Both the position numbers and the translations under genes were made by a program. A stretch of 64,000 nucleotides of DNA from Trichobilharzia szidati. Taxonomy: Eukaryota; Platyhelminthes; Trematoda; Strigeidida; Schistosomatidae. The DNA is taken from contig OX235272.1 in the NCBI GenBank assembly GCA_944472155.2, positions 82,280,020 through 82,344,019 on the forward strand. The letters run 5' to 3'. The notes below the pieces were generated by a model that ran no database searches, had not been told where the DNA came from, and worked only from the letters and a program-made list of their open reading frames with translations. Shown piece after piece: positions 1-10,674 of this stretch. Position 1 is the stretch's first letter; each line of letters starts with the position of its first letter.

Positions 1-170
1 GGCAAGCGAGCTCGTAGACCATTAAGCCACTGGGACACGATCCAATGGCCAGCCCATGAATCCTAAATTCTGCCAGTTCATAACATAGCGCAACCCCTTC
101 GCAATGTCTTCTTCGATGAAGTACTGCTGCACCCTATTGGTCACGGCTTCCCACTAGAACCCACTGAAAT
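1..170 (-). repeat. SINE-A copy, cut by the window edge
   Basis: On the reverse strand this holds the 5' (pre-tRNA) part and the start of the tRNA-like head of the SINE-A family seen repeatedly below. The 'ccactgggac' box-A side and the 'cactagaac' upstream block match the other copies. The hammerhead and tail lie outside the window. Confidence 0.75.
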
Positions 171-360
171 GAACGTTTACTACCGGTTGCTTATTACAAA
201 TGCGATGGATTACTTTCTAATATACTCTTCTGTACGAGCGTATTTCGCGTATATTCTATACCTCACCTACTTCAAGCTGAAAATATAAGAGGTAGGGGGG
301 CTTAACTTAAGAATCGTATACTTCAGTTAAATATTAATAGTGGTAGGCATCCACTGTTCG

Positions 361-593
361 TGCGTCGGTGGCATAGCGGCTAGGATGCTCGCCGACCATG
401 CACATGGTCTGGGGTTCGATCCCCGGCCACGGCGCACTCCTTTACCTCACTAAGCCAGAAATAAAGCTGGTGAAGAGGAAAGGTTGGGTATGAGGTTAGC
501 AACCCCATCCTGTAAAACTGAACACTGCTACAGAAACTTCAAGACTCTAGTTTGAAGCCCTATTTTCCACTGGGAACGTGAAGGAATAAAAAA
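361..593 (+). mobile_element. SINE-B copy with target-site duplication
   Basis: A tRNA-like head (361-436) has a 7-bp acceptor pairing between its first and last bases and a B box 'ggttcgatcccc'. A body with the family motif 'agccagaaataa...gaagagg' follows, and it ends in 'aaggaataaaaaaa'. The 12-bp direct repeat atccactgttcg flanks it at 349-360 and 594-605, so this is a retrotransposed insertion. The tRNA-derived Pol III promoter is inferred from the boxes. Confidence 0.85.
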
Positions 594-605
594 ATCCACT
601 GTTCG

Positions 606-1739
606 GTAAACAACCCGCGGGGTAACATTTACCGACTAATTTCTTGAACTTTATTTTACACATATCGGTAAATTTTGTTCTGGTAGTAGTATATTATCCT
701 TCTACTAAAGATTTTTAATCAATCATTTGAGATGTGAGAAAAAAACAACAAAATAAACACTCCGACAAAACAATGCTATAATGTCACCGTAACAACATGC
801 CATGCACAATATGCCATTAAATAAGTGTAAAAGCCAATAAAGTTATCAAACAAAAGAAATTCCATATAATGTGTGTGTGTAATGAAATGTTTTCACGCTA
901 TATGTACAACACACAATACATTGTATGTCTATTGTTGTGATCAAAAAAGAAGGGGGAAGTTGAAAAGCCGATGAATGATAAAATGACTTGTCATCAATTG
1001 TTCTTGTCTTATTGTTTATTTTTGTGTTGTTTTTTTTCACTGTGTTTACGTTATTTCTATCTAATATTATGACTATACAAGCAAAATGTGTTAGATAGAT
1101 TGACTTTCACACTTTCACACTTTTACACGTCGGTTTAAGGAATCATGAAAGAAAAAATTTTTGGGGAAATAAGAGTCCACTCCTATTGTTTACTTTGTCT
1201 TTGTGTGTGTGTGTGTGGTCATGTAAGGGTGAATGAACAGTGTTCACTTTCTAAGCCTTACTTACCCATTCATGATATTATCTTGTTAACATATTTTATT
1301 TAACTTTCTTACACCATAATAAGGGTTTGATGTAGGTATCAAAATACAAGACACACATCACACATACACACAAACACTTACATGTGTGTATTTATATTAC
1401 TGCAAAGATTTGCCGTCGATATTGTTGTCATTGGCCTCTATATATATGTATCAACTGTTTTTGTTTATTTTCTTATTATTGTCTTGTATACTGGAGATTC
1501 TTGCTATCTGATGGTATCTTTGTGTGTTTGGTTGTTTGTTTGTCTTTGATCGGATGAGGTTGATGATGGTGACAAGTGAAAAGTAAACAGTTCATTGACA
1601 CGATTTTCTTCCTTTTCCTTTTTTCCCCCACTTTTATTTACCTCATCATGACATGTTAAGTCTGTTTAATTATTTCCCTCCCTAATATATTTTTAAATTC
1701 TTATCTGTGAATTGAGAGGTTATTATCATGAACTAAAAA
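606..1739. other. AT-rich non-coding stretch
   Basis: No supported gene. It contains a short (TG)n run near 1202-1216 and homopolymer-rich sequence. The short open frames here show no recognisable protein. Confidence 0.6.
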
Positions 1740-2175
1740 GCAGTTATGGGTCATTGGATTGGGTCCCAGTGGCTGAATGGTATATGAGCTTACCTGGTAA
1801 GGTCCTGGATTCGAGACCCAGTGGGTGCGTACTGATGAAGAGCCCCCAAACTAGGCTGAAACAGTTGTCCAGTACTCCCAGCTGGTTTTCCAATGGTTCT
1901 CTAACTGATGTCAGCTCATGATGAAATCCTCCAACCAATCGAACAAAACCCCTACAAAAACCAATACTTGAAAATTGATCTGATGCTCACTAGTGATTGG
2001 CCCTATTCAGGCAGTGATCTGGGTTTCTAGTGGGAGGCCGTGACCAGTAGGGTACAGCATGTTGAAGGTGAGGACAGTTACTCATCGAAGAAGTCATGAA
2101 TTGGCAGAATTTAGAATTCATGGGCTGGCCATTGGATCTAGTCCCAGTGGATTAATGGTCTATGAGCTCGTCAAC
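1740..2175 (+). repeat. SINE-A, one unit followed tail-to-head by a partial unit
   Basis: The tRNA-like head is at about 1765-1828, the hammerhead fold at 1829-1875 and the tail to about 1968. A second unit then starts with the family's upstream block ('gatgctcactagtgattggcc'), continues through 'gaattcatgggc' and stops inside its tRNA-like head. The junction shows the family can exist as tandem units. Confidence 0.75.
1829..1875 (+). ncRNA. Degenerate hammerhead fold in SINE-A
   Basis: Stem I gtactg/cagtac pairs fully. Stem II pairs in part (gccc/ggct side) and GAAA follows. The catalytic box is atgaaga instead of CUGANGA, so self-cleavage is unlikely. Confidence 0.6.
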
Positions 2176-2189
2176 CAACTCATTGTGGT

Positions 2190-2830
2190 CTGGAGCACAA
2201 GAAACCAATCTCTGTGTTCTACTATACAGCTGTCCGAAACTTCCTTGAGATACGCACAGTCACGAAATACACCAAAGACAGCAAAAAGACAATTATTACC
2301 TCAATAGTCCTGTTAGGCAGCTGTACAGGCTACATAACTTTCTAAGGACAAAACAAGTATGGAAAAACAAAATTATTTAAGTAAAATTCAACCCTAAGAA
2401 GTACCTGAGAATCAACTAGTATATTCCCAAAAATGTGGGATCAAAACTCTGTCAGCAAGAATCACACACCAGCCCTTTCCGCAGACAACCCAAGGTCAGA
2501 ATGACCTTGATTTACTCAAAAAAAATCGAAGTCGCAAAATAACACATCAGTATCATCATACAACCACAAGGAGAAGCATTGAAATTAGAGATTAAATAGG
2601 GACAAAGACAAATAATAAGGACTAAGTCAATAAACGATATGCAAATGTCGAAACAGTGATATACAGTCTAGGAGAAAACGGCTTATGATTACAAAGTTAG
2701 TTGAAACATTCAAATAATTATCACAATTGTAACAGGATAGTTCAGGGGGGGATTTTCAAAACAATTTTTCCGATAGAAACAGTACTATATGAGTGTTTCA
2801 AAGTGGTCCGAGACGCTTCAAAAGAAAAAA
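2190..2830 (+). repeat. Family D copy (unclassified dispersed repeat)
   Basis: It shares long similarity with copies at 42.7/44.2, 46.2-46.7, 58.1-58.6 and 60.8-61.35 kb. Conserved stretches include 'gggatcaaaactctgtcagc' and 'atatacagtctaggagaaaa'. One frame gives a conserved peptide, GIKTLSARITHQ, also seen in other copies, which suggests an old coding sequence. The family is not recognised; an N-terminal PLE segment is possible. Confidence 0.6.
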
Positions 2831-3590
2831 AGCACATAATTCCATGAGAAATCGAAACAACGACTGTCAATTCACCTGGTAAATGAGTTGACATACAGTA
2901 AATACATTGGAGTTTAGTGACCTGTGTAGCGTTGAGTGATATCATTGCTGGACAATAGGGTAAGGTACATAACTATCACCCTAAACAATAATACCCAATA
3001 GCATATATATTTATTATCTCCTTTTAGCGGTAGACAGTTAACTTACATATTTGTTGGCGATCATGTAACACTTATGGTTTAGGTGCTGGCACTTCCTGAG
3101 TACTGATTATTTGACATTATATAAGTCGACTGAAATACACGGAAAACTATGGGGAAGGGGAGAAGAAGAATAGTTGTGTGGAACATTCTTAATTCTAGCT
3201 ACTTTTTTCGACTGGGAAGATGGGATATATTCCGTTGCTTGTTGAGTATTTTCTCAAACTTTGGGTAAATAAATAAAAAATAAAGTGAAAAAAATAGAGA
3301 CTACAAGTAAGTGATTGCGAAAATTAAAGAAAATGACACTTAGAACTAATTTACTCTCTTTAATTGAACTTAATTTATCATCAAAATTACTACCAAAGAA
3401 ATTATCTTTCAAGTAAAAATCAAGTAATTGAGTGAGACATTTTTCTATATACTCCTAATTTTGCATAATTCTTATTTAACGGTAGGCTATAGCCCTAAAA
3501 TTCTTCTAATTTACTGTTTTTACGCATTCATGACATCTTTGTGGAGACTTTTTTTTATTTTTTCACCCTACAAACTTCTCAGGATTTGTC
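2831..3590. other. Non-coding AT-rich interval
   Basis: No exon-like frame, RNA gene or repeat with a second copy in the window was seen. Confidence 0.5.
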
Positions 3591-3594
3591 GAAA

Positions 3595-3745
3595 TCATTT
3601 AAAACGCATATTCGGCATAGGTCACAACTGTTTTGACTGTTGTCTGAGACTATGAAAGCTCCTTTTCAGCAGTTCATCTTTTGTTTACCCATGGTATTGT
3701 TATTATGATGGTTGACGTTGTGATTAGGGAGCAGAGTAGTTTTCT
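3595..3745 (+). repeat. Weak repeat with a second diverged copy
   Basis: The block around 'gtattgttattatgatggtt' and 'gtgattaggga' has a diverged partner at about 33380-33540. Its family is unknown, and the match was made by eye. Confidence 0.3.
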
Positions 3746-3794
3746 TAACTCATCAAGAGCGAGAGACAGGAATACATTGGACCGATAATAAGAG

Positions 3795-4585
3795 TGTAGA
3801 AGATCCGGACTTCGAGGACGACTTATATATCTAATGTCACAAAATCTTGAAGACTTACAGGCGAAAACCAACAAACTGACAGAAGAAGCACCAAAGATAG
3901 GACTTCAAATGAACATAGAGAAGACGGAAGTGATGAAAATAACCAACCAGAAACAACATGTGGCCACCACAGTCAACGGAAGAAATTTGAAGGATGTCAT
4001 TTCCTCCACTTATCTAGGCAGCATCGTCTCAACCACAGACAGACAGCACGGATGGGGATCGGAGAGGGAGTGCAGACATTCATCACTCTCAAATGAGTTT
4101 GAAAATCTGCTCAACTCAGTATAAACAACAAATTAAGGATTTCAACACGAATGTTATGCCAGTCAGTGCTTCCATATGGGTCAGAAACTTGGCGCTCGTG
4201 TCACAAAAAGCATTTTCCAACAGGCCACAGGCTTTTAACAACAACTGCCTTCTCTGGTCCCGTACTGAAGATTAGATGACCGACCAGAGAGAATTAGCAA
4301 CAAGGAACTCTGGGAAGGAACCGACCAAATATGTCAAAAAAGAAGGAGATGAATCGGACACACGCTGAGGAGACTTTTGGGCCATCGCTCGAGTGGAACC
4401 CGAATCGGAGACGACGAGTTGGGCTGTAGTCCTAGGGTGAGATGGATAAGATCGTGTGGAGAGGTGATGAAAGCCTATAGGAAATCATGGGGTTAGCAAG
4501 AGAGGACTGCAGAGAACAGGGTGAAGTGGAGATGAGCTGTTGAAGCCCTATCTTCCACTTGGAACCCGTAGGAATAATAATGATA
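3795..4585 (+). pseudogene. 5'-truncated RTE-like non-LTR retrotransposon, 3' end
   Basis: The remnant begins at the reverse transcriptase active-site region (the frame reads DFEDDLY where DFADD is usual). It continues through the EAPKIGLQMNIEKTEVMKI block and the C-terminal NRRRRVGL stretch. Several frameshifts and stops break it. The end reads 'agccctatcttccacttgga...aataataatgat', the usual 3' end of this family in the window. It is dead, and similar to the copies at 10.7, 19.3, 29.9, 39.3, 50.7, 54.6 and 63.8 kb. Confidence 0.8.
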
Positions 4586-5130
4586 TTGTAGGTACACGGG
4601 GTGAATTTGAAATCTCGAAATTTTTTAGTTATTTATGCATCATTACTTTCACACTAAGAGTATTTGGGATGATAAGTTGTTTTTATACACCTTAGTCAGT
4701 TCTCTTCGCCGAAGTTGAATGTCAGTTTCGCATCAATAAGTACACAAAAATCAAATAATTTAAATTTATTTTATTGGTATGTACTTTTAAAATGGAATAG
4801 TTATAAGTTCTGTCTGGAGATACCACCCACCTTTTAAATACAGTTTGTTGACTTCCGAAGTAATCCGAAATTCGTCAGCTTTCCAGCAAATAACGCACTT
4901 CAGATTGACTTAATAAGACTATCCAACATGTAGGACTTTGTCTACTAATAAAAATGGGAATTTTAATTTCCCAGTGTTTTATTAAGAATAAATACACCAG
5001 TTTCTGACTCTTTCCTCTTTTTCATTATACTGATTGAACGTTCATAAAAAGACTTTCCACTGAATAACTTGCACTTAGTCCTTGAGACCTGTCTCCGTAT
5101 TGCTGCTAAAGTTTTATATTTTCAGAGATA
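4586..5130. other. Non-coding AT-rich interval
   Basis: No gene or recognised repeat seen. Confidence 0.5.
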
Positions 5131-5432
5131 AGTTTGTAGGGATTTGGTTTATTACAAGGTTGATCACGGATTGATCTCATTTAGAGGGCCATTGAAAACC
5201 AGGGAGAACTGGACAGCTGTTTCATCCTAGTTTGGGACTCATCGGCAGTACTCACCGACCACCAGGAGTCGAGCCCAGGACCTCCCGGTTAAAAGGTAAG
5301 CTCGTAGATCATTCACAGACAGTGGGATACGACTTAATGTCTTATGAATTCTAATGCCTACCACTTTGTGATTTTAACGCGACCACCACCAGCCTATGTC
5401 ACCGGCGAGTATTTGTCTTCAGTCCCAACCGG
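5131..5432 (-). repeat. SINE-A copy (subfamily 2)
   Basis: In reverse orientation the order on the + strand is tail ('gtttgtagggattt'), hammerhead, tRNA-like head, upstream block ('cgagtatttgtc'). The sense-strand hammerhead box reads ccgatga, a single C for U change at the conserved U4, with stem I shortened. Confidence 0.8.
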
Positions 5433-6299
5433 ATAAGCCTAAACAGCTTAACTGTTTACTTACGTTAACAGGAGAACAACTAAGCAGTTCATTCCTACAG
5501 AAAGAACAACAGCAACAACAACTGAAGTATATATATTTGCAATCTATACGAACTGACCTAGAAAGTACATCAATGTGGTAGAGATCTTTTTATTCGAATA
5601 TCTTCCCCCAGGGAATCAACTTTCTTTGTACCCATGAAAAATTTACTTTACTAAACTTAATAAACTATCCTACAGGAAAGCACTGCTATTTTAAGTCTGA
5701 AATCGACAATGATGATAACTAGGATATTGCTGAAATCTTTGAAGCAGAAAATGCCACCTAGAAATAATAATTTCGATTCCCAACATCTTAGATTTTTGTA
5801 CAGACTGTCTTTTGATAAGTCAAGGTATCAATTTCCAAATTTTAAAATGAAATTATAAGTATTTTAATCGCATGACATTAACAATTCATGAATATGTAGG
5901 GAAAAATCCACATTTAGACATTTAGAAGGCAAAAGGATTGAAAGGAGAATTATTTACTTTTCAGTTAGATCCTCATTTCTGGATTTATATATTTCCTTTT
6001 TTAATAAAATACAAATTTTTTCTATCAATCTGGAGGCGATAAGTTTGTTAGCAATAATTAATCAGTATCTACTTGTCAGGGAGGTGATAAATAACCAAGA
6101 AAATTAATAGAAACAATTAAAGGGTAGAAGTGATTACAACAAGTGGATTGTATAATGCATAATTTTGGAAAAAAGTAAAGAGTAATTAAGGAATAAGTGG
6201 GTGTTCAAGTTGGTTACGTACTATGCGATTAAATATGAAGAAATTCGGAAAAATAAAGTAATTTGGACAATTATAATTTTTTAAAGGTGTAAGAGTAGG

Positions 6300-6750
6300 G
6301 CGAAATAGTCATGTTTTTGCATTCATGTAATGATGGCCAAGGTAAGGAAAGTGGCTGCACGAATTTCTTCTGAACACATTGGTGGCTTCAACTGCATGTA
6401 GGATACGAACTCGCAAAGTAGAATTGATATAAGTCGGAATACGATAAATAAATTCAAATGCTTTATTAACATCAACTTTATACTGACTGTCTACAAGGTG
6501 TGCTAAAACACAGCTACGAATAGATCTTGTTTTTCTGTTGCTTAAATATGTAGAATGATGTTTGGAAATACAACGGTGAATCTGACTAATTGTATGTCCA
6601 ATGTGAATAGCTGTGCACGAGAAGTCAAACTGGTGGATACACATGGAGAAGGTGAAATTAGGTAGTTTGTCCTTATTTCTTGAACGTCAAATCCGAGTGG
6701 CTGTGAAGAATGGAATTAAAACAGTATTCATTGCAGCAGTAGTACGCTGT
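6300..6750 (-). pseudogene. Penelope-like element (P3 lineage), C-terminal GIY-YIG fragment
   Basis: The reverse strand encodes about 111 residues resembling the PLE endonuclease end: CIHQFDFSC, then HIGHT (usual YIGRT), SKHHSTYLS (usual EH-x-P-x-WL), VDVNKAFEFIYRIP, and a LHAVEATN end. The same block recurs at 21.2, 36.4, 38.1, 41.2 and 49.3 kb. Changes at the YIG motif and the lack of an upstream polymerase domain make it a relic. Confidence 0.65.
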
Positions 6751-6902
6751 CTCCTAAAAATGTTATATATATATATATATTAGAGTAGAGCTAGAGATGA
6801 GGATTTAACTGAAAAGCAAATATTTCTTCTCTCAATCCTTTTGTCTACTAAATTAATCATGAATACTCCCTTAAAAGGTAACAATGAAGAAACAAGTTTT
6901 AA

Positions 6903-7244
6903 GTGTTAGTTTGTAGGGATTTGATTGGTTTCAGGATTTCATCATGAGCTGACATTAGTTAGAGAACCATTGGAAAACCAGCTGGGAGTACTGGACAGCT
7001 GTTTCGTCCTAGTGCTTGGGACTCTTCAGGGGTCGTGCCATGTCGTGAATTGGCAGAAGTTAGAATTCATGGGCCATTGGATCGGGTCCCAGTGGCTTAA
7101 TGGTCTACTAGCCCGCCTGGGTTCCGACCTTGGTGGTGGATGCGTACTGATGAAGAGTCCCAAACTAGGACGAAACAGCTGTCCAGTACTCCCGGCTGGT
7201 TTTCCAATGGTTCTCTAACTGATGTCAGCTCATGATGAAATCCT
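6903..7244. mobile_element. Fold-back SINE-A (inverted dimer) with 14-bp TSD
   Basis: The left part is reverse-strand tail plus hammerhead. It joins a forward copy that runs from the upstream block through the tRNA-like head, hammerhead and tail. Arms of about 98 bp (6932-7029 against 7147-7245) pair almost fully around the tRNA-like loop. gaaacaagttttaa flanks the whole unit at 6889-6902 and 7245-7258, so the inverted unit inserted in one step. Confidence 0.85.
7144..7189 (+). ncRNA. Hammerhead fold with altered catalytic box
   Basis: Stem I gtactg/cagtac is perfect, stem II gtcc/ggac is perfect, and GAAA, acagctgt (stem III) and the GUC cleavage triplet are all present. The catalytic box is atgaaga, so conserved C3 is A. 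The literal string CTGATGA exists three bases out of register with stem I. Activity is doubtful. Confidence 0.65.
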
Positions 7245-7258
7245 GAAACAAGTTTTAA

Positions 7259-7755
7259 TTTTTAAAGATGTTAAAACTCATGAGGTTAAAGTTTCTTACT
7301 GTGATCATTTCAGAATATTCTTTGTGAGTGACTGATTATAAAAAAGCACTTTTAAAATGTACCTCTGTAGCCACTAATCAATCGTCACAATCGTACACAT
7401 ATGACAATGTAATACGTTATCAATAATCAACGTCATCATATCACACATCTTATTAACCAATCTCTTTAATAATAAATAGCATGAATCGATACTGTTATTG
7501 TTGATATAAGATTCAAGATAGGTGACTCCCTAGTTTACTAATGGACACAATGAAATATGTATAGCTTGTACAGTCACAGGAAGTTACCAGTCTAAATTTC
7601 TGTTAAATGTACACAGAATTTTCACTTTTGAAGTTATTTTTCACTTATTTTTGTTTTAAGCTGGAACATTCTGTCGACAAAGCTGAAAAGACGGGATAAA
7701 AACTGGACTGTTTTCGCCGTATCCTTCATGATTCTTAGTTCAATTCAAATTAACA
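7259..7755. promoter_or_regulatory. 5' flank and probable 5' UTR of the zinc-finger gene
   Basis: No repeat recognised. An in-frame TGA lies at 7729-7731 upstream of the chosen ATG. No TATA box or initiator can be assigned with confidence, and the transcription start is unknown. Confidence 0.35.
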
Positions 7756-8604
7756 ATGTCTGTTAATCACGATGGTTTCAAGCTATCCTCATTAATACCT
7801 GATATCAGTTCTCATAATCATGAGAAAAGCTGGACACGATTATATGATCCTGATGTAAAAAAGACTAAAAGTGCCGCTGGTAATCCAGTTGATTATTCTA
7901 TGCATTCCCCGACGCATGAATATAAAACCTCAGCGTTTACATCGGTTACCTCATCTGTTTTGTCAAGATCAAATTATAATTATGGTGTAATTCAACCTCA
8001 GAGCTATCAGAATGACTGCAGTAATTCGACAGCGTCGTGTAATTTACGAGTTATACCTAAATGCTTAGATTACAATTTGAAATCTGGAGCTAATGATGAT
8101 GAGCGTCCGTTGAAACGTAAATATTCTAGAAGTACTTCAAATATTTCTGGAAAATATAATGCGAAGTACGTAAGAACAAAAATTGGTGATAACAATGAGT
8201 CAAATTATAACAAATTGAATGACACTGACCAATCTACTGGCAGTGAGACAAATAATTATAATACCGATACCACGAGTAAATTGCTAAGTGAAACATATCT
8301 GTTAACAAAACATCCTTCTCATAAAAATATGAATACATCAGTGAGAAAAGATACGAAAATGGATAAAATGAAGACGTCAGAGTCTGTATCTTCATACTCA
8401 AAATCAAACACACAGACTAAAGAACAAGAAGAAGATGGAACAGTAATCAATACTTCTAGATGTAATACAAATGATAAAGAAAAAGGTACAACAGTTTCTG
8501 GTGCAGCTTATAAATATTTAACTTGGCGTGAAAAAGATCGTAGACGAAGATTTCGTGAAGAATGGAAACATTTATGGCTTGTTATACCACATGGGCTATA
8601 TGAG
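7756..8604 (+). CDS. Spin-doc-like zinc-finger protein, exon 1 of 4 (residues 1-283)
   Basis: The ATG at 7756 is the first after an in-frame stop (7729-7731). The exon gives 283 codons and ends in phase 0 at GAG, followed by the donor gtgggt (8605). Joined with exons at 22432-23739, 25308-26349 and 28948-29009 it predicts 1086 residues. This exon is Ser/Asn/Thr-rich and probably disordered, with a likely nuclear signal RPLKRKYSR (117-125). A basic block at 258-271 ends in FREEWKHLWLVIPHGLYE, which matches the segment just before the first cysteine in Spin-doc-type fingers. Family membership is inferred from the W/F-spaced lead-in and the finger spacing. Other BED-like domesticated transposase fingers are possible. 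A chromatin or transcription role is plausible but not shown. Confidence 0.82.
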
Positions 8605-8780
8605 GTGGGTTGAAGATATTGATTAAATGTATTTTTGATTATTTTTGCATACATGCTTTGATGACAAACATTTCTAGTGAATATGGTTTCTTTTTGAATG
8701 TTAAGTAACTGGAAGGCATAGATAAGGATTCAGTATACAATATTTGTGGTTTCCATTAACTCTGTCCATGAGGTGCAAAC

Positions 8781-9017
8781 GTGCTTCAATGGTTCAGAGG
8801 TAGAATAACCGACAACCAGGCCTCATGTGGTCCGGAATTAGATTCCCCGCCCGTGTGCACCTTTATCTTCTTTAGCCGGTTGTAAACCCGACAAAGAGGG
8901 AAGGCTGGGTGTGAGGCTGGTGAACCCACCCTGTAAAAATAAAACCACTGCTACTGAAATTTCACAGCTGAAGCTTGAAGCCCGATGTTCGACTCAGAAG
9001 GTGAAGGAATAAAATAA
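8781..9017 (+). mobile_element. SINE-B copy with TSD
   Basis: A tRNA-like head ('gcttcaatggttcagagg', diverged) precedes the family body with 'aaagagggaaggctgggtgt' and the end 'ggtgaaggaataaaat'. Near-identical 13-bp repeats atgaggtgcaaac and atgaagtgcaaac flank it at 8768-8780 and 9018-9030. Confidence 0.8.
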
Positions 9018-9118
9018 ATGAAGTGCAAACAACATTATGATTGAAAATTATTTATTTCTTGTTCAGTGACATATTTTCCTACTCGGAATTATAATATCAG
9101 GATAAATGGGAATAAATT

Positions 9119-9182
9119 ATAGTGGAATCCAGAATGCGCATTTCGTCCTATTTGGGACTCGTCATCTGGATGCATCTGCATT
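9119..9182 (-). ncRNA. Sm-alpha hammerhead ribozyme, core altered
   Basis: On the sense (reverse) strand the long stem I (catccag/ctgga and gca outer pairs), stem II gtcc/ggac and GAAA are intact. The catalytic box is atgacga, C3 to A. The cleavage triplet reads AUU. The fold is clear but full activity is unlikely. Active hammerheads of this family are established for schistosomes. Confidence 0.7.
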
Positions 9183-9465
9183 CCCCAATGCGTGAGTGAT
9201 GATGTTCCCACCGAGGCTCGAACCCAGTGCCCATAGTTTCAAACCCCAGAGCGCTATACACTAGACCACTTGGGCCACGAGAGTCACCTCTTGTGCAACG
9301 GGTCATATTAATTTAATTGAATTTTAGATTTTCCCGTCGATTGATTGGACCGAAGTGCTCAGTCTCAGGTTGACATGTCGGCTTCTTGTGCAGATGCTTC
9401 GATGATGTCTGGGCATGTAATTAGAAGTTAATTGGTGGGTTTGAGCCTCAGTGGGAACATACTAT
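9119..9465 (-). repeat. Sm-alpha hammerhead repeat, permuted unit
   Basis: On the reverse strand the tail block (9460 down to about 9311, 'gaccgaagtgctc' on the + strand) precedes the tRNA-like head (about 9300-9190) and the hammerhead (9182-9119). The unit at 55.1-55.3 kb has the tail after the hammerhead. The two orders agree only if the family is tandem or circular in origin, as known for the schistosome hammerhead satellite. Confidence 0.7.
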
Positions 9466-9518
9466 TGTGTGTAAACTATTGAAATGTAATTATAATTTAT
9501 TTGATGTAATCCACAATA

Positions 9519-9747
9519 TGTGTCGGTGGCTCAGTGGTAGAACGCTCGCCAACGACGCATGTGGATGGAGTTCAATCCCTGGCCAACGTACTTCTTTCCC
9601 TCGCTAAGCCAGTAATACGACTGGTAAAGAGGGAAGGTTGGGCATAAGGCTAGGAACTTCATCCCGTAAAAACAAAAACCACTGTTACCGAAACTTCAAA
9701 CCTCTAGTTTGGAACCCTATGTTCCACTGGGAATGTAAAGGAATAAA
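9519..9747 (+). repeat. SINE-B copy
   Basis: The tRNA-like head 'gtcggtggctcagtggtaga' is followed by 'agccagtaatacgactggta', 'agagggaaggttgggc' and the end 'gtaaaggaataaaa'. No clear target duplication was found. Confidence 0.75.
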
Positions 9748-10017
9748 ACTGGAAAAAAATTCAAATTGCTCAAGCTTTTTACTGACATTAATAAATAGGA
9801 ATGTTGATGATATTTGGTACCATTTTAATTTGGCAATAAAATACTGCAATTCTTCTGAACTATTCTACACTTAATGATAACAGAAATATTGCTGGTATCT
9901 GATTTGTTCAAGGTGCGTTTAGAAACTCCTCTTCTCTTTCCTTCTACTTAAGAAAGAGGTTCACTGATCACTTTCACTTGGTTAGAAGACAGCGAAAATT
10001 ACTGTTACTAAATATTT

Positions 10018-10470
10018 CAGCCTCTGTGGCTCAATGGTAGAATGTTTGCTAGCCATATAGGCGTTCCGGGTTCGATTTCCAACTGGTACACTCTTAAACC
10101 TCACCTAATTTACCACTTGGTAGTGCGTCAGTAGCACAGCTCTAGAATGCTCGCCGACCATGTACAAGGTTCGGGTTTCAATCATCAGCCGACGCACTCC
10201 TAAACCTCGCAAAGCCAGTAATAAGACTGGTAAAGAGGGAAGGTTGGACTTGAGGCGTGCAACCCCATCCAGTAAAAATAAACATCACTGCTACCGAGGC
10301 TTCTAAGTTCTAGCTTGAAGCCATATGTTCCATGGGGAACTTAAAGAAACAAAAAGAATGCAGCCGAAAAGAGGATAGGTTGTGCTTGTGAGGCAAATAA
10401 CAATACCACCGCTACTGAAACTTAGAAACTTGAGGCCCTATGTTCCACTTGGAGAACAAAGAATGAAGAA
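10018..10470 (+). repeat. Nested SINE-B pair
   Basis: An outer SINE-B begins at about 10018 (head 'cctctgtggctcaatggtag') and is interrupted after about 10125 by a second full SINE-B (10126-10345). The outer body then resumes ('aaagaggataggttg' to 'ccctatgttccacttgg'). Confidence 0.65.
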
Positions 10471-10674
10471 ATTTCTCATTTATATGCCAGTACATAAATT
10501 TTTGCTTTAGTCTGTGAAGTATAATCAAATTAATACAATATAGAAGAAAGTTAAACTACTTCACCACAATCCATTGCCGTCATAATTAATTAAGTGATTG
10601 GATTTTCAGTAAAAGTATTCATATGAATATAGCTCATTGGTAAAGTAGATTTCATGAATGTGAGAATAGAATTT

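Noticed and set aside
361..436. True tRNA gene
   Set aside because: The cloverleaf-like head is followed by a SINE body and flanked by a target duplication; the same head recurs in many SINE-B copies. It is a SINE promoter, not a tRNA gene.
3428..3655. 75-codon forward frame rich in hydrophobic residues
   Set aside because: It sits in AT-rich sequence with no splice signals, no repeat coding match and no recognisable motif. It looks like chance.
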